A stretch of DNA of 64,000 nucleotides from DASSKP01 sp035695045 (GTDB lineage: Bacteria; Actinomycetota; Actinomycetes; JAFAQI01): the NCBI GenBank assembly GCA_035695045.1, contig DASSEX010000049.1:10008-74007 (forward strand), read 5' to 3'. The notes under the pieces were generated by a model that did not search any database, had not been told where the DNA came from, and saw nothing but the letters and a program-made list of their open reading frames with translations. Positions 36,451 to 45,634 of this stretch are shown piece by piece (position 1 is the first letter of the stretch; every line of letters starts with the position of its first letter). Both the position numbers and the translations under genes were made by a program.

Positions 36451-37266
36451 ATGCGGAGCGTGAACGACGTCGAGCGCGTCCTCAGGCGAGCAGCCGAGGT
36501 GACCGAGTCTGCCCGCGCCTCGCGCAGCTGGTGGGACGAGCAGTCGGCCGACTACTACGCCGAGCACGGCGCCTTTCTGGGTGACCGTGACTTCCTGTGG
36601 GGCCCGGAAGGGCTGAGGGAGAGCGCGGCCCGCCTGCTCGGCGACGTCGCCGGTCGCAGCGTGCTCGAGATCGGCTGCGGCGGAGCCCAGTGCAGCCGGT
36701 GGCTGGCGGACCAGGGTGCGATCCCGGTGGCCACCGATCTCTCCGGCGGACAGCTCGAGCAGGCGGCCGCGCTCAACCAGAGCACCAGGGTCGACGTACC
36801 GCTGGTGCAGGCCGACGCGCAACGGCTGCCGTTCGCCGCCGGGTCCTTCGACCTGGCCTGCTCGGCGTACGGCGCCCTGCCGTTCGTGGCCGACTCGGCG
36901 GCGGTCATGTCGGAGGTGGCGAGGGTGCTGCGACCCGGCGGGCGCTGGGTGTTCGCGACGACGCACCCGATGCGTTGGTGCTTTCTCGACGATCCGGGCC
37001 CGGCGGGTCTGGTCGTGGAGTCGTCGTACTTCGACCGCCGGGCCTACGTCGAACAGGACGACGACGGCCGAGCCACCTACGTCGAGCACCACCGCACCTT
37101 CGGCGACCGGATCCGCGAGATCGTCGCCGCCGGCCTGCAGGTGCTCGACGTCGTGGAGCCGGAATGGCCGGACGGCCACGAGGAGGCGTGGGGCCCATGG
37201 AGCCCGCTGCGTGGCCGGCTGATGCCGGGCACCGCCATCTTCGTGACCGTCAAGCCGGTCGGTTGA
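36451..37266 (+). CDS. SAM-dependent methyltransferase (class I)
   Basis: This 271-residue cytosolic methyltransferase has motif I VLEIGCGGAQCSRWLA near residue 72, the acidic residue in VATDLSGG, motif II-like VQADAQRLPFAAGSFD, and RVLRPGGRWVFATTHP. The N-terminus has WWDEQSADYYAEHGAFLG, a segment common in UbiE/type-11 methyltransferases next to repair or translation genes in actinobacteria. ATG at 36451 has GGAG four bases upstream; GTG at 36460 is an alternative. The substrate is unknown. It is divergent from rpsA and convergent, three bases apart, with the DUF3068 gene. Confidence 0.88.
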   Translation: MRSVNDVERVLRRAAEVTESARASRSWWDEQSADYYAEHGAFLGDRDFLWGPEGLRESAARLLGDVAGRSVLEIGCGGAQCSRWLADQGAIPVATDLSGGQLEQAAALNQSTRVDVPLVQADAQRLPFAAGSFDLACSAYGALPFVADSAAVMSEVARVLRPGGRWVFATTHPMRWCFLDDPGPAGLVVESSYFDRRAYVEQDDDGRATYVEHHRTFGDRIREIVAAGLQVLDVVEPEWPDGHEEAWGPWSPLRGRLMPGTAIFVTVKPVG

Positions 37267-37269
37267 TCC

Positions 37270-38343
37270 TCACTTGATGACTTCGTGGTGCTGGAGCAGG
37301 TCCTCGACCCACGGACCCTCGACTTCCTCCGGCGCCTGGGGGTGACGCCCACGCGGCACCGAGAGCATGACGACACCGGCGACCAGAACCGCGATCCCGA
37401 GGATGAGACTTGCCAACGGAAGCGTGTTGTTGACGAGGTCGAGCTGCTTCACCGCGGCCTTCGCGTCGTCCACGGCGCCGTTCACTGCGCTAGGCGTGTA
37501 GGCGTAGGTCATGTCCATGATCGGCGCGACTGGCACCAGGCCGGTGTCACTGACGATGTTGGTCGTGCGGATGTCGTGCTGCCGCATGTCGACGACGAGC
37601 CCGCTGTCCGGGGCGATCCAGAAGGTCGAGGAGAACCGGTAGGTGTAGGCGAGCGGCACGGGGTCCGGCGCCTTGGTCATCACTTCGTTGAGGGCGAGCA
37701 GCTGCTTCTGCGTCAGACCGAGGCTCGGGGTCAGCTTCAGCATGTCGGCCTTCGACATCTTGGCCGGCAGCATGCGGCTCAGGACGGGGTCGCTGATGAC
37801 TGCGTCTCCGGCCTGCGCGGTGTACTCGTAGGTGGTGATGCCGCCGTGGCGCACAGTGCCGACGTAGTGAAGTGGTGTGGTCATCAACGTGTCCTGCACC
37901 CACCCGACGTAGTCGTGCGGCTTGGCGTTCATCGGCCAGTTGAACGTCAGTCCTCTCGCATCGACGACGCCCGGGAAGGCGGCGGTCGCCTGGAAGGACT
38001 TGCGGTCGACGGAGTAGCGGTAGTCGAGGTCCGCCGCGACGTTGCCGGCCAACGTGATGACACGCTTGTCGCTGACGAGGGCGTTGTTGGCGGTGGTGTC
38101 GAGCACCTTGGTCGTGTGACGCACGGCGATCGGGACGTTGTGCAACACGCCGGGACCCGAGGGCACGTCGGTCGCATAGGTCGGGTTGATGAACGAGACG
38201 GCCTGGCCCGAGTAGAGCCGCGTGGTGTGGGTGTTACCGGGCAACTTGGACATCGCCGGTCCGAGAACCCATCGGACGACCCCCGCGCCTGAGATCAGCA
38301 ACAGCCCCAACACAGTCAGGACGACAGCAAGCCTGCGACGCAT
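37270..38343 (-). CDS. DUF3068/PorA-family membrane-anchored protein
   Basis: This 357-residue envelope protein has a short cytoplasmic N-terminus, one hydrophobic segment (LAVVLTVLGLLLISGAGVV, ~6-25) and a large extracytoplasmic domain. A second membrane segment lies near 310-330 (LASLILGIAVLVAGVVML), and a short cytoplasmic tail follows. Conserved-looking stretches are GNTHTTRLYSGQAVSFINPT, FNWPMNAKPHDYVGWVQDTL and FWIAPDSGLVVDMRQHDI. These fit the actinobacterial DUF3068 (PorA) family, whose function is not known. The ATG at 38341-38343 is preferred over the GTG three codons earlier because purine-rich AAGAGG lies upstream. Confidence 0.8.
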   Translation of the reverse strand: MRRRLAVVLTVLGLLLISGAGVVRWVLGPAMSKLPGNTHTTRLYSGQAVSFINPTYATDVPSGPGVLHNVPIAVRHTTKVLDTTANNALVSDKRVITLAGNVAADLDYRYSVDRKSFQATAAFPGVVDARGLTFNWPMNAKPHDYVGWVQDTLMTTPLHYVGTVRHGGITTYEYTAQAGDAVISDPVLSRMLPAKMSKADMLKLTPSLGLTQKQLLALNEVMTKAPDPVPLAYTYRFSSTFWIAPDSGLVVDMRQHDIRTTNIVSDTGLVPVAPIMDMTYAYTPSAVNGAVDDAKAAVKQLDLVNNTLPLASLILGIAVLVAGVVMLSVPRGRHPQAPEEVEGPWVEDLLQHHEVIK

Positions 38344-38445
38344 CGAACCCACCTCTTCAGTCGATGCCGTCAGCGTCTGCCCCGAGTTGGCGGTGGCACT
38401 AGAGGCGAACGACCCGAACTGGGAGGGCGGCCGACACCGGCGTTC

Positions 38446-38847
38446 TCAGAGGAAGCGTCGATGGCGTACGACGCCGCCGACGACGAAGGCGCCGGCGATG
38501 AGAAACCAAACCACCATGAGGGTGAAGTCCGACCAGCGGGCGACTGTGTTCGCGACGAATGCCCGATCGACGTCCTCCGGGTGGCTCCGGGACAGCCAGA
38601 CCGTCACGGGGTGCGGCCGCACGTAGGTCTTGTGACGGTCGTCGGGCAGCGTGTACTGGCTGCCTTTGTAGGTGTAGGTGACGATGCCCGCTCGGCTGGA
38701 ACCGTGGACGCTCTTCCCCGTCCACTGCACTCCGGAGTCCGACGTCAGGACGATGGCCGTCATCACGACGCCGAAGACGAAGAACACGGTCGCCGCTCCG
38801 AGCGACCACTCGAGCCCGTGCCACCAGCGCCGGTAGCGGTACGACAT
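38446..38847 (-). CDS. Small membrane protein with two transmembrane segments, unknown function
   Basis: This 133-residue protein has hydrophobic segments at ~17-36 (GAATVFFVFGVVMTAIVLTS) and ~108-127 (FTLMVVWFLIAGAFVVGGVV). They flank an extracytoplasmic loop with VTYTYKGSQYTLPDDRHKT and RPHPVTVWLSRSHPEDVD. The topology and loop recall DUF3592-like proteins, but the match is weak. The ATG at 38845-38847 is the only good start. Overlapping readings in other frames lack this coherent membrane pattern. It lies between polA and the DUF3068 gene on the same strand. Confidence 0.65.
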   Translation of the reverse strand: MSYRYRRWWHGLEWSLGAATVFFVFGVVMTAIVLTSDSGVQWTGKSVHGSSRAGIVTYTYKGSQYTLPDDRHKTYVRPHPVTVWLSRSHPEDVDRAFVANTVARWSDFTLMVVWFLIAGAFVVGGVVRHRRFL

Positions 38848-38892
38848 GGCCGGACCGTGCCATACCGCGATGCGCGGCGCCAGCGGTTCGCG

Positions 38893-41592
38893 CTAGTGCC
38901 CCGCCTCGTCCCAGTTCTTGCCCAGGCCGACGGAGACATCGAGCGGGACATCGAGCTTGTAGGCGCTACCCATCTCGTCACGGACGATCTGCTCGACCCG
39001 CTCCTGCTCGCCCGTCGCCACCTCGAGCACGAGCTCGTCGTGCACCTGCAGCAGCAGCCGTGACCGCAGGCCGCTGTCGCGAAGGGCACGCTGAACGCCG
39101 AGCATGGCGACCTTGATGATGTCGGCGGCGCTCCCCTGGATCGGCGCGTTGAGCGCCATCCGCTCCGCCATCTGCCGGCGCTGGCCGTTGTCGCTGGTGA
39201 GGTCAGGCAGGTAGCGGCGGCGGCCGAGGATCGTCTCCGTGTAGCCGTCCTTGCGAGCCTGGTCGACGACACCGGTGAGGTAGTCGCGCACACCACCGAA
39301 GCGGTCGAAGTAGGTGTCCATCTGCTCACGCGCCTCGTCCGGCGTGATGCCGAGCTGTTGCGCGAGCCCGTATGCCGACAGGCCGTAGGCGAGGCCGTAG
39401 GACATGGCCTTGATCCGTCGCCGAAGCTCGGGATCGACGGAGTCGATCGGCAGGTTGAACGCCTTCGACGCGACGAAGGTGTGCAGGTCCTCGCCCGACA
39501 TGAACGCCTCGATCAATGCGCGGTCACCGGACAGGTGGGCCATGATGCGCATCTCGATCTGCGAGTAGTCGGCCGTCATGAGCGACTCGAAGCCCTCGCC
39601 GACGACGAAGGCGCGACGGATCTCACGACCCTCAGCGGTGCGGATCGGGATGTTCTGCAGGTTGGGGTCCTGGCTCGAGAGCCGGCCCGTCGCCGCGACC
39701 ATCTGGTTGAACGTGGTGTGGATGCGGCCGTGGTCGTCGACCATCGGGATCAGCGAGTCGACGACCGTCTTCAGCCGCGAGACGTCACGGTGCCGAAGCA
39801 GGTGGCCGATGAGGGGGTGGTCCGTCTGCAACGACAGCCATTGCAGGGCGTCGGCGTCGGTGGTGTAACCCGTCTTGATCTTCTTGGTCTTCGGCAGCTG
39901 CAGCTCGTCGAACAAGATCTGCTGCAACTGCTTCGGCGAGCCGAGGTTGAACTCTCGCCCGACACAGGAGTAGGCCTCCTCGGCCACTCGCTTGACCTCG
40001 CCGGCGAACCGCGACTCCAGCTCGGCCAGCCAGTCGACGTCGGCGGCGATGCCGGTGCGCTCCATCTCCGCGAGCAGCGCGGTCAGCGGCAGCTCGACGT
40101 CGCGCAACAGTCTCGTGCCGCCGCGGTTGTCGAGGTCTGACTCGAGCGCATCGGCGAGGTCGACGATCGCCCGCGCCCGCACCATCTCCGCCTGCGCGGC
40201 GTCACCCTCCGTCGAGCCGTCGAGCGACAGCTGGCCGTCGGCGGGCGCTTCGGCGCGCAGCTCGCGGCGTAGGTAGCGCAGCGCGAGGTCACCGAGGTCG
40301 AAAGATCGCTGACCCGGCAGCGCGAGGTAGGCCGCCAACGCCGTGTCGTTGGTCACTCCGTCGACGTCCCAGCCGTGCTCGGCGAACGCCAGCAGAGGCC
40401 CCTTCACGTCGTGGAAGGCCTTCGGCTGGGCGGCGTCGGCGAGCCATTCGCGCAACGCGTTGTCGTCAGCGTCCGTGAGCTGTGTCGGGTCGATGAACGC
40501 GGCGGCGTTCCCCGGCGCGGCGAGCGCGATGCCGGTCATCACACCTGTGCCGCGGCCGAAGCTGCCGGCCACGGAGACGCCCACCCGCTGACCGCTGCAG
40601 CCGTGCTCCTGCAGCCAGGCGGTGACGTCGCCGGGAGTGAGCACGGTGCCTTCGAGCTCGAAGCCCTCATCGGCCTCGGGCTCGGCGGCCTGCAACGTCT
40701 GGTAGAGCCGGTCGCGAAGCACCCGGAACTGCAACGTGTCGAAGAGCTTGTGCACTTCTTCCCGGTCCCACTGGCCGAGGTGGAGGTCGTGGGGACCGAC
40801 GGCGAGCTCGACGTCACGACGCAGCTCGGTGAGCTGACGGTTGCGGATCACATCGGCGAGGTGGGCACGCAGGGCGTCACCGGCTTTGCCCTTGACCTCG
40901 TCGACGCGCTCGACGAGTGCGTCGAGCGACCCGAACTCGCGGATCCATTTCGCCGCGGTCTTCTCCCCCACGCCCGGGATCGACGGCAGGTTGTCGGACG
41001 GATCGCCGCGCACCGCAGCGAAGTCGGGGTATTGCTGCGGTGTCAGTGTGTACTTCTCCTCGACCGCAGCAGGGGTGAACCGGCTCATGTCGCTGATCCC
41101 GCGACGTGTCATGAGCACGGTGACCTTGTCGTTCACGAGCTGCAACGCATCGCGGTCACCGGTCACGATCAGGACATCCATGCCCTCCTGCTCGCCCTGG
41201 GTGGCCAGCGTCGCGATCACGTCGTCCGCTTCGTAGCCCTCCGCCTCGACGGTGGGGATCGCCAGCGCCTCGAGGACCTCCTTGATGAGGCTGACCTGAC
41301 CGCGGAAGTCCGTCGGTGTCTCGGAGCGGCCGGCTTTGTACTCGGTGTACATCTCCGAGCGGAAGGTCACCCGGCCGACGTCGAACGCGACCGCGACATG
41401 CGTCGGCTGCTCGTCGCGCAGGATGTTGATGAGCATCGACGTGAAGCCGTAGACCGCATTGGTGGGCTGGCCGGTCGTCGTGGAGAAGTTCTCCACCGGC
41501 AGTGCGAAGAACGCCCGGTAGGCCAGCGAATGGCCGTCGAGGAGCAGCAACCGGTCGGTGACGGACGGGCTGGTCGCGGTCGGAGCGGGCAC
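38893..41592 (-). CDS. polA: DNA polymerase I
   Basis: This 899-residue replication and repair polymerase starts with the 5'-3' exonuclease domain at residues ~10-300 (LLLLDGHSLAYRAFFALP, EGYEADDVIATLA, GDRDALQLV). It then has a proofreading-like domain and the polymerase domain. Polymerase motifs are A (MTADYSQIEMRIMAHLSG), B/O-helix (RRIKAMSYGLAYGLSAYGLA) and C (LLQVHDELVLEV). The 3'-5' exonuclease acidic residues are absent: the DTE position reads VGVSVAGS and the later Asp motifs are also lost. Proofreading is therefore inactive, as usual in this phylum. GTG at 41590-41592 has AGGA eight bases upstream, inside TAGGAT. Confidence 0.97.
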   Translation of the reverse strand: MPAPTATSPSVTDRLLLLDGHSLAYRAFFALPVENFSTTTGQPTNAVYGFTSMLINILRDEQPTHVAVAFDVGRVTFRSEMYTEYKAGRSETPTDFRGQVSLIKEVLEALAIPTVEAEGYEADDVIATLATQGEQEGMDVLIVTGDRDALQLVNDKVTVLMTRRGISDMSRFTPAAVEEKYTLTPQQYPDFAAVRGDPSDNLPSIPGVGEKTAAKWIREFGSLDALVERVDEVKGKAGDALRAHLADVIRNRQLTELRRDVELAVGPHDLHLGQWDREEVHKLFDTLQFRVLRDRLYQTLQAAEPEADEGFELEGTVLTPGDVTAWLQEHGCSGQRVGVSVAGSFGRGTGVMTGIALAAPGNAAAFIDPTQLTDADDNALREWLADAAQPKAFHDVKGPLLAFAEHGWDVDGVTNDTALAAYLALPGQRSFDLGDLALRYLRRELRAEAPADGQLSLDGSTEGDAAQAEMVRARAIVDLADALESDLDNRGGTRLLRDVELPLTALLAEMERTGIAADVDWLAELESRFAGEVKRVAEEAYSCVGREFNLGSPKQLQQILFDELQLPKTKKIKTGYTTDADALQWLSLQTDHPLIGHLLRHRDVSRLKTVVDSLIPMVDDHGRIHTTFNQMVAATGRLSSQDPNLQNIPIRTAEGREIRRAFVVGEGFESLMTADYSQIEMRIMAHLSGDRALIEAFMSGEDLHTFVASKAFNLPIDSVDPELRRRIKAMSYGLAYGLSAYGLAQQLGITPDEAREQMDTYFDRFGGVRDYLTGVVDQARKDGYTETILGRRRYLPDLTSDNGQRRQMAERMALNAPIQGSAADIIKVAMLGVQRALRDSGLRSRLLLQVHDELVLEVATGEQERVEQIVRDEMGSAYKLDVPLDVSVGLGKNWDEAGH

Positions 41593-41599
41593 GACCGCG

Positions 41600-41605
41600 A
41601 TCCTA
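41600..41605 (-). promoter_or_regulatory. Candidate -10 box immediately upstream of polA
   Basis: TAGGAT ends seven bases before the polA GTG. The same bases could also serve as a weak AGGA ribosome binding site, so the leaderless reading is uncertain. Confidence 0.35.
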
Positions 41606-41637
41606 GGTCGCCCCTCCGACGATCGCGGGGCCGCTCG

Positions 41638-42243
41638 CTAGGAGCTCTCGGCTCCGTGCGAGACCCGGGCGTTGCGGCGCTGCGGCGGCACCGGACGCCG
41701 CAGTCGCGTGCGGCGTCGTACGACGTCGTCGGCCCTGACGTGCACGTCGGCGCCGAGCAGCCGGCGGACGGCCGTCACGGGTGCGACCCGCTGGACGAGG
41801 ACCGGTGCGAACCCCAGCCGGGCGTAGAAGCGGCTCGCGTCCCGAAGCGACGGATACATGCCTGCCGTGAGGTGCTCGACCTGCCGTTCGTCGGCGAAGT
41901 CGGCAGCCGCCGCGACCAGCGCGTGACCGACCCCGCGCCGACGGTTGCCGTCGGCCACGATGACGTGCATCAGCTGGACCACCTGGCTGCACGACAGCGG
42001 ATCGGGACACGAGACCCGCAACACCGCCATCCCGGCCGGCGTCCCGTCGACGGTGGCCAGCACGACACGGCAGTGCGGATCCTCGATCGTGGCGACGAGG
42101 CGCTGCTCGATGTCGGGGACGGCGACCGGGTTGACCGCACGCTCGGCGCGGCCTCCGACCTGCCGGAGCTCACGCCAGAGCGAGGCGAGGCTGGGCACGT
42201 CGGCGAGGGACGCGGTGTGGGTCAGCACCGGGCTTCGTGGCAC
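41638..42243 (-). CDS. GNAT-family N-acetyltransferase
   Basis: This 201-residue acetyl-CoA-dependent transferase has the core motif VVQLMHVIVADGNRRRGVGH, where RRRGVGH is the acetyl-CoA pyrophosphate loop. ALVAAAADFADERQVEHLTA and ASRFYARLGFAPV complete the fold. A ~50-residue basic C-terminus (residues ~155-201, rich in Arg and Pro) extends beyond the usual GNAT fold. GTG at 42241-42243 is chosen because GGGAG lies six bases upstream. An earlier in-frame start lies inside the hairpin at 42259-42284. The substrate is unknown. It lies between polA and the liv operon. Confidence 0.82.
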   Translation of the reverse strand: MPRSPVLTHTASLADVPSLASLWRELRQVGGRAERAVNPVAVPDIEQRLVATIEDPHCRVVLATVDGTPAGMAVLRVSCPDPLSCSQVVQLMHVIVADGNRRRGVGHALVAAAADFADERQVEHLTAGMYPSLRDASRFYARLGFAPVLVQRVAPVTAVRRLLGADVHVRADDVVRRRTRLRRPVPPQRRNARVSHGAESS

Positions 42244-42258
42244 GAGTCGCTCCCTCTT

Positions 42259-42284
42259 GCCGGACGGGCTGGGGGGCGTCCGGC
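42259..42284 (-). promoter_or_regulatory. 8-bp hairpin just upstream of the GNAT gene
   Basis: GCCGGACG and CGTCCGGC pair over a 10-base G-rich loop, about 15 bases upstream of the GNAT start. It may terminate liv read-through or regulate the GNAT message. Confidence 0.35.
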
Positions 42285-42396
42285 GGTGACGAGGATGCAC
42301 GCTAGTCGCTCTGTAGTTGACTCGTCACGGAGGTAGGAAGATCGTGGGGCGGCTGGTGCCTAACGCCCGGAATGTCCGGCTCTGGGCCGCTGCTGC

Positions 42397-43113
42397 TCAG
42401 TCTTCGCCGAGGTAGGCCTTGCGGACGCGCTCGTCGTGGAGCAGGTCCTGACCCTTGCCGTCGAAGGCGATCCGACCGGTCTCGATGACGTAGCCGTGGT
42501 CGGCGAGCGACAGCGCGGCCTGCGCGTTCTGCTCGACGAGAAGGATCGTCGTCCCCTGTTCCTGCAGCTCGCCGATGACGCTGAAGATGCGCTGCATCAT
42601 GATCGGCGACAGCCCCATCGACGGCTCGTCGAGCATCAGCAGCTTCGGCCTGCTCATCATCGCGCGGCCGATCGCGAGCATCTGCTGCTCACCGCCGGAG
42701 AGCACGCCGGCGGACTGGGTGCGACGCTCGCCGAGCACCGGGAACAGCTCGTAGACGCGGTTCATGTCCTTGCTGATGTCCGTCTTGTCGGTGCGCGCGA
42801 ATGCGCCGAGGTCGAGGTTCTCCTCGATGGACATCCGGCCGAAGATGCGGCGACCCTCGGGGGCGTGCGCAACCCCGAGCCGCAGGACCTCGTGGCCAGG
42901 CATGCCGCGGATGCTCTGACCGCCGTAGCGGATGTCACCCTCGGTCGGCTGCAAGAGCCCGGACACCGTGCGCAAGGTCGTCGTCTTGCCGGCGCCGTTG
43001 CCGCCGATCAACGTGACGATCTGCCCGGCCTCGACCGTGAAGCTGATGCCTTTGACCGCTTCGATCGCGCCGTACGAGACATGCAGGTCCTCGACCTCGA
43101 GAAGCGCCGTCAT
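42397..43113 (-). CDS. livF: Branched-chain amino-acid ABC transporter ATP-binding protein LivF
   Basis: This 238-residue cytoplasmic ATPase is the last gene of livJHMGF. It has Walker A GGNGAGKTTTLRTVSG, signature LSGGEQQMLAIGRAMM, Walker B LMLDEPSMGLSP and H-loop LLVEQNAQAAL. The KAYLGED-type C-terminus is typical of LivF. The ATG overlaps the livG stop in an ATGA junction, so it is translated coupled to livG. Confidence 0.95.
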   Translation of the reverse strand: MTALLEVEDLHVSYGAIEAVKGISFTVEAGQIVTLIGGNGAGKTTTLRTVSGLLQPTEGDIRYGGQSIRGMPGHEVLRLGVAHAPEGRRIFGRMSIEENLDLGAFARTDKTDISKDMNRVYELFPVLGERRTQSAGVLSGGEQQMLAIGRAMMSRPKLLMLDEPSMGLSPIMMQRIFSVIGELQEQGTTILLVEQNAQAALSLADHGYVIETGRIAFDGKGQDLLHDERVRKAYLGED

Positions 43114-43961
43114 GACGCGTCCCCTTCAGCGGTGGTGCCGAGGTAGGCCTCGATGACACGCGGATCGGCCTGCACCTCTGCCGGAGTGCCTTCGATGAGC
43201 TTGGCGCCTTGCACGAGTACGGCGACCTTGTCGCAGAGGTTGAAGATGAACTTCATGTCGTGCTCGATGACGATGACCGCGAGCCCGAGGTCTCGGATCT
43301 TCTTGACGAGATCCATGGTTGCGCGGGTCTCCGCAGGGTTCATGCCAGCCGTCGGTTCGTCGAGCAGCAGCAGCCCCGGATCGGTCGCAAGCGCTCGCGC
43401 GATCTCGAGCCGCCGTTGGTCGCCGTACGGCAGGCCGCGGGCCAGCTCGTCGGCGTCACGGCGCAGTCCGACGAACTGGAGCAGCTCGACCGCGCGCTCA
43501 CGCGCCTCGCGTTCGGTGCGGTGGAACCGCGGACCGCGACCGACAGCCGAAAGAACGCCTTCGCGGGTGCGGCAGTGCCGTCCGACGAGGACGTTCTCGA
43601 GGACCGTCATGTTGGGGAACAAGCGGATGTTCTGGAAGGTGCGGGCGAGCCCGATCTTGGTGATCTGGTCCGGGGTGTGGGCATGCACGTCACGCCGCGA
43701 CAGCGCCTTGCGCCAGCCGGATGAGGCTCCGAAGATCTCGGCGTCGCCGTAGACGATGCGCCCGCTGGTCGGCACGACCATGCCGGTCAGGCAGTTGAAG
43801 AACGTGGTCTTGCCGGCGCCGTTGGGGCCGATCAGGCCCACGATCTCGCCCTGGTTGACGACGAAGTCGACGTTGTTGACCGCGAGCAGTCCGCCGAAGC
43901 GCTTGCTGACGCCATGCGCCTGCAGCAGCGGAGTCGCGGTCGCGACCGGTTGGGCGGTCAT
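43110..43961 (-). CDS. livG: Branched-chain amino-acid ABC transporter ATP-binding protein LivG
   Basis: This 283-residue cytoplasmic ATPase has Walker A GPNGAGKTTFFNCLTG, the LivG insert GLARTFQNIRLFPNMTVLEN, signature GLPYGDQRRLEIARAL (a YG form of the ABC signature usual in LivG), Walker B LLLDEPTAGMNP and H-loop IVIEHDMKFIF. The C-terminal RVIEAYLG is characteristic. An insert near residues 78-92 (FGASSGWRKALSRRD) lengthens the post-Walker A loop slightly. It overlaps livM upstream and livF downstream by four bases each. Confidence 0.95.
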   Translation of the reverse strand: MTAQPVATATPLLQAHGVSKRFGGLLAVNNVDFVVNQGEIVGLIGPNGAGKTTFFNCLTGMVVPTSGRIVYGDAEIFGASSGWRKALSRRDVHAHTPDQITKIGLARTFQNIRLFPNMTVLENVLVGRHCRTREGVLSAVGRGPRFHRTEREARERAVELLQFVGLRRDADELARGLPYGDQRRLEIARALATDPGLLLLDEPTAGMNPAETRATMDLVKKIRDLGLAVIVIEHDMKFIFNLCDKVAVLVQGAKLIEGTPAEVQADPRVIEAYLGTTAEGDAS

Positions 43962-45634
43962 ACGGGGGCCACCTGGGCGGGCTGGCTCATCGCATCCGCA
44001 CCCGAGCCACCCTCGTGGAACTCACGCTGCCGGCGACGACTAACGATCAGACCCTCCGGTCGGAACCGCATGAGCAGGACGAGCGCGAGCCCGAAGAGGA
44101 AGAGGCGGTAGTCCTGGACAAAGCGCAGCTTCTCCGGGAGGCCGATGAGAAGCGCCGCGCCCAGGACCGCGCCCGGCACCGTGCCCATGCCGCCGAGAAC
44201 CACCGCGGAGAGCAGCAGCGCGGACGCGATGAACTGATAGTCGTCCGGGGTCACCGACTCGCCGATGTGCGCGTTGATCGTGCCCGCGGCGCCGGCGAGC
44301 GTGGCGCCGATGCCGAACGCGAGGAGCTTGAGAGCGATCGTGTTGATGCCCATCGCGCGCGCGGCGAGCTCGTCCTCACGGATGGCGACCCAGGCACGGC
44401 CGATGCGACTGTCGTTGAGCCGGGCAAACACGAGCATCACGAAGATGACCAGGACGATGTCGAGGAAGACGTAGTTGGCCTGGAACGGCATGGAGACGCC
44501 GAAGACCGTGTGCGGCTTGCCGAACTGCATGCCGCCCAGGAAGCCCGGTAGCCGCAGGTCGGGGATGCCGGAGATGCCGTTGGGGCCCTGGGTGAGACCG
44601 GTCCAGTTCTGGACGACGATCCGGAAGATCTCGCCGAAGCCCAGTGTCACGATCGCGAGGTAGTCGCCGCGCAGCCGAAGTGTGGGGGCACCGAACGCGA
44701 CGCCGATCAGGCCGGCGACCATCGCGCCGAGGGGGAACACGACCAGGAACGGGACGTGCACGTGCACGGTGGTGAACACCGCGTCCGACAACAGCGCCGA
44801 GACATAGCCACCGATGCCGAAGAACGCGATGTAGCCGAGGTCGAGCAGGCCCGCGAGGCCGACCACGACGTTGAGGCCGATTGCCGCCGCGGCGAACACA
44901 CCCACGCGCGCGAACACCGCGTCCCACGTCGCGTTGGTGCCCTGGGTGAACGGGAACGCGACGGCCGCTGCGAGAGCGACGGCGTACCCGACGGCGCGGT
45001 ACTGGTCGAATGCCTCGCGGAACGCGGCGAACACACCGAGTGCTCCCGCCGCCGCGATGAGCGCGCCGACGAAGATGGCGAAGCACAGGAACTGGGTCTC
45101 GTCGTCGATGCCGAGGCCGATGACGACCGCCGCAAGCAGCACTCCGACTACGACGACGATGGCGCCGACTGCCGCAGGTGCGGCGAGCCTCGGCAACCGG
45201 TTCGGCGGGCCAGTCGGCAGCGTGTCGGTGACCGCGAGCAGCACGAGCGAGCCGACCGTCCCAACCCACGCTCCGACACCTGCAGCGCCCGTTCCGCCGC
45301 CCTGCTTGATGAGCGAGTAGAGCGCGATCACGCTGATGACGAGCGCACCGAGCGCACATGCGGTCGCCATGCGGCGACGACCCGCAACGTTGGTCAGACC
45401 GACCAGGCAGACGAGTGCGAGCACGAAGACGTAGAGCCGGTGACCCCCCAGACCCACGCTGCCGAGATCGCCGGGCAACGGGTTGGTGTAACCGACGCCG
45501 GGCACGGACCAGGGAAGAAGAGCCGCAACCGCCGTGACAGCGGCAGCGGCGACCAGAAGCGGGCGGCGGCGAGGCTCGATCCGGGCACGCAGGCGCTCAC
45601 GGCCATCCCGCAGAACGCCAGGGAAGTCGCTCAT
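43958..45634 (-). CDS. livM: Branched-chain amino-acid ABC transporter permease LivM with extended N-terminus
   Basis: This 558-residue inner-membrane permease has the normal LivM domain from about residue 235 (AAIGLNVVVGLAGLLDLGYI ... AFGAPTLRLRGDYLAIVTLG). The EAA-like loop is RAWVAIREDELAARAMGIN and the C-terminus includes MRFRPEGLIVSRRRQREF. The first ~230 residues hold about six to seven extra hydrophobic segments (AAAVTAVAALLPWSVPGVGY, VFVLALVCLVGL, ALGALVISVIALYSLI and others), making the protein longer than the usual 320-420. Similar long LivM forms occur in actinobacteria. The ATG overlaps the livH stop by ATGA. Confidence 0.93.
   Translation of the reverse strand: MSDFPGVLRDGRERLRARIEPRRRPLLVAAAAVTAVAALLPWSVPGVGYTNPLPGDLGSVGLGGHRLYVFVLALVCLVGLTNVAGRRRMATACALGALVISVIALYSLIKQGGGTGAAGVGAWVGTVGSLVLLAVTDTLPTGPPNRLPRLAAPAAVGAIVVVVGVLLAAVVIGLGIDDETQFLCFAIFVGALIAAAGALGVFAAFREAFDQYRAVGYAVALAAAVAFPFTQGTNATWDAVFARVGVFAAAAIGLNVVVGLAGLLDLGYIAFFGIGGYVSALLSDAVFTTVHVHVPFLVVFPLGAMVAGLIGVAFGAPTLRLRGDYLAIVTLGFGEIFRIVVQNWTGLTQGPNGISGIPDLRLPGFLGGMQFGKPHTVFGVSMPFQANYVFLDIVLVIFVMLVFARLNDSRIGRAWVAIREDELAARAMGINTIALKLLAFGIGATLAGAAGTINAHIGESVTPDDYQFIASALLLSAVVLGGMGTVPGAVLGAALLIGLPEKLRFVQDYRLFLFGLALVLLMRFRPEGLIVSRRRQREFHEGGSGADAMSQPAQVAPV

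Noticed and set aside
38893..41592. Proofreading activity of DNA polymerase I
   Set aside because: The acidic residues of the 3'-5' exonuclease motifs are missing, as is usual in actinobacterial PolA.
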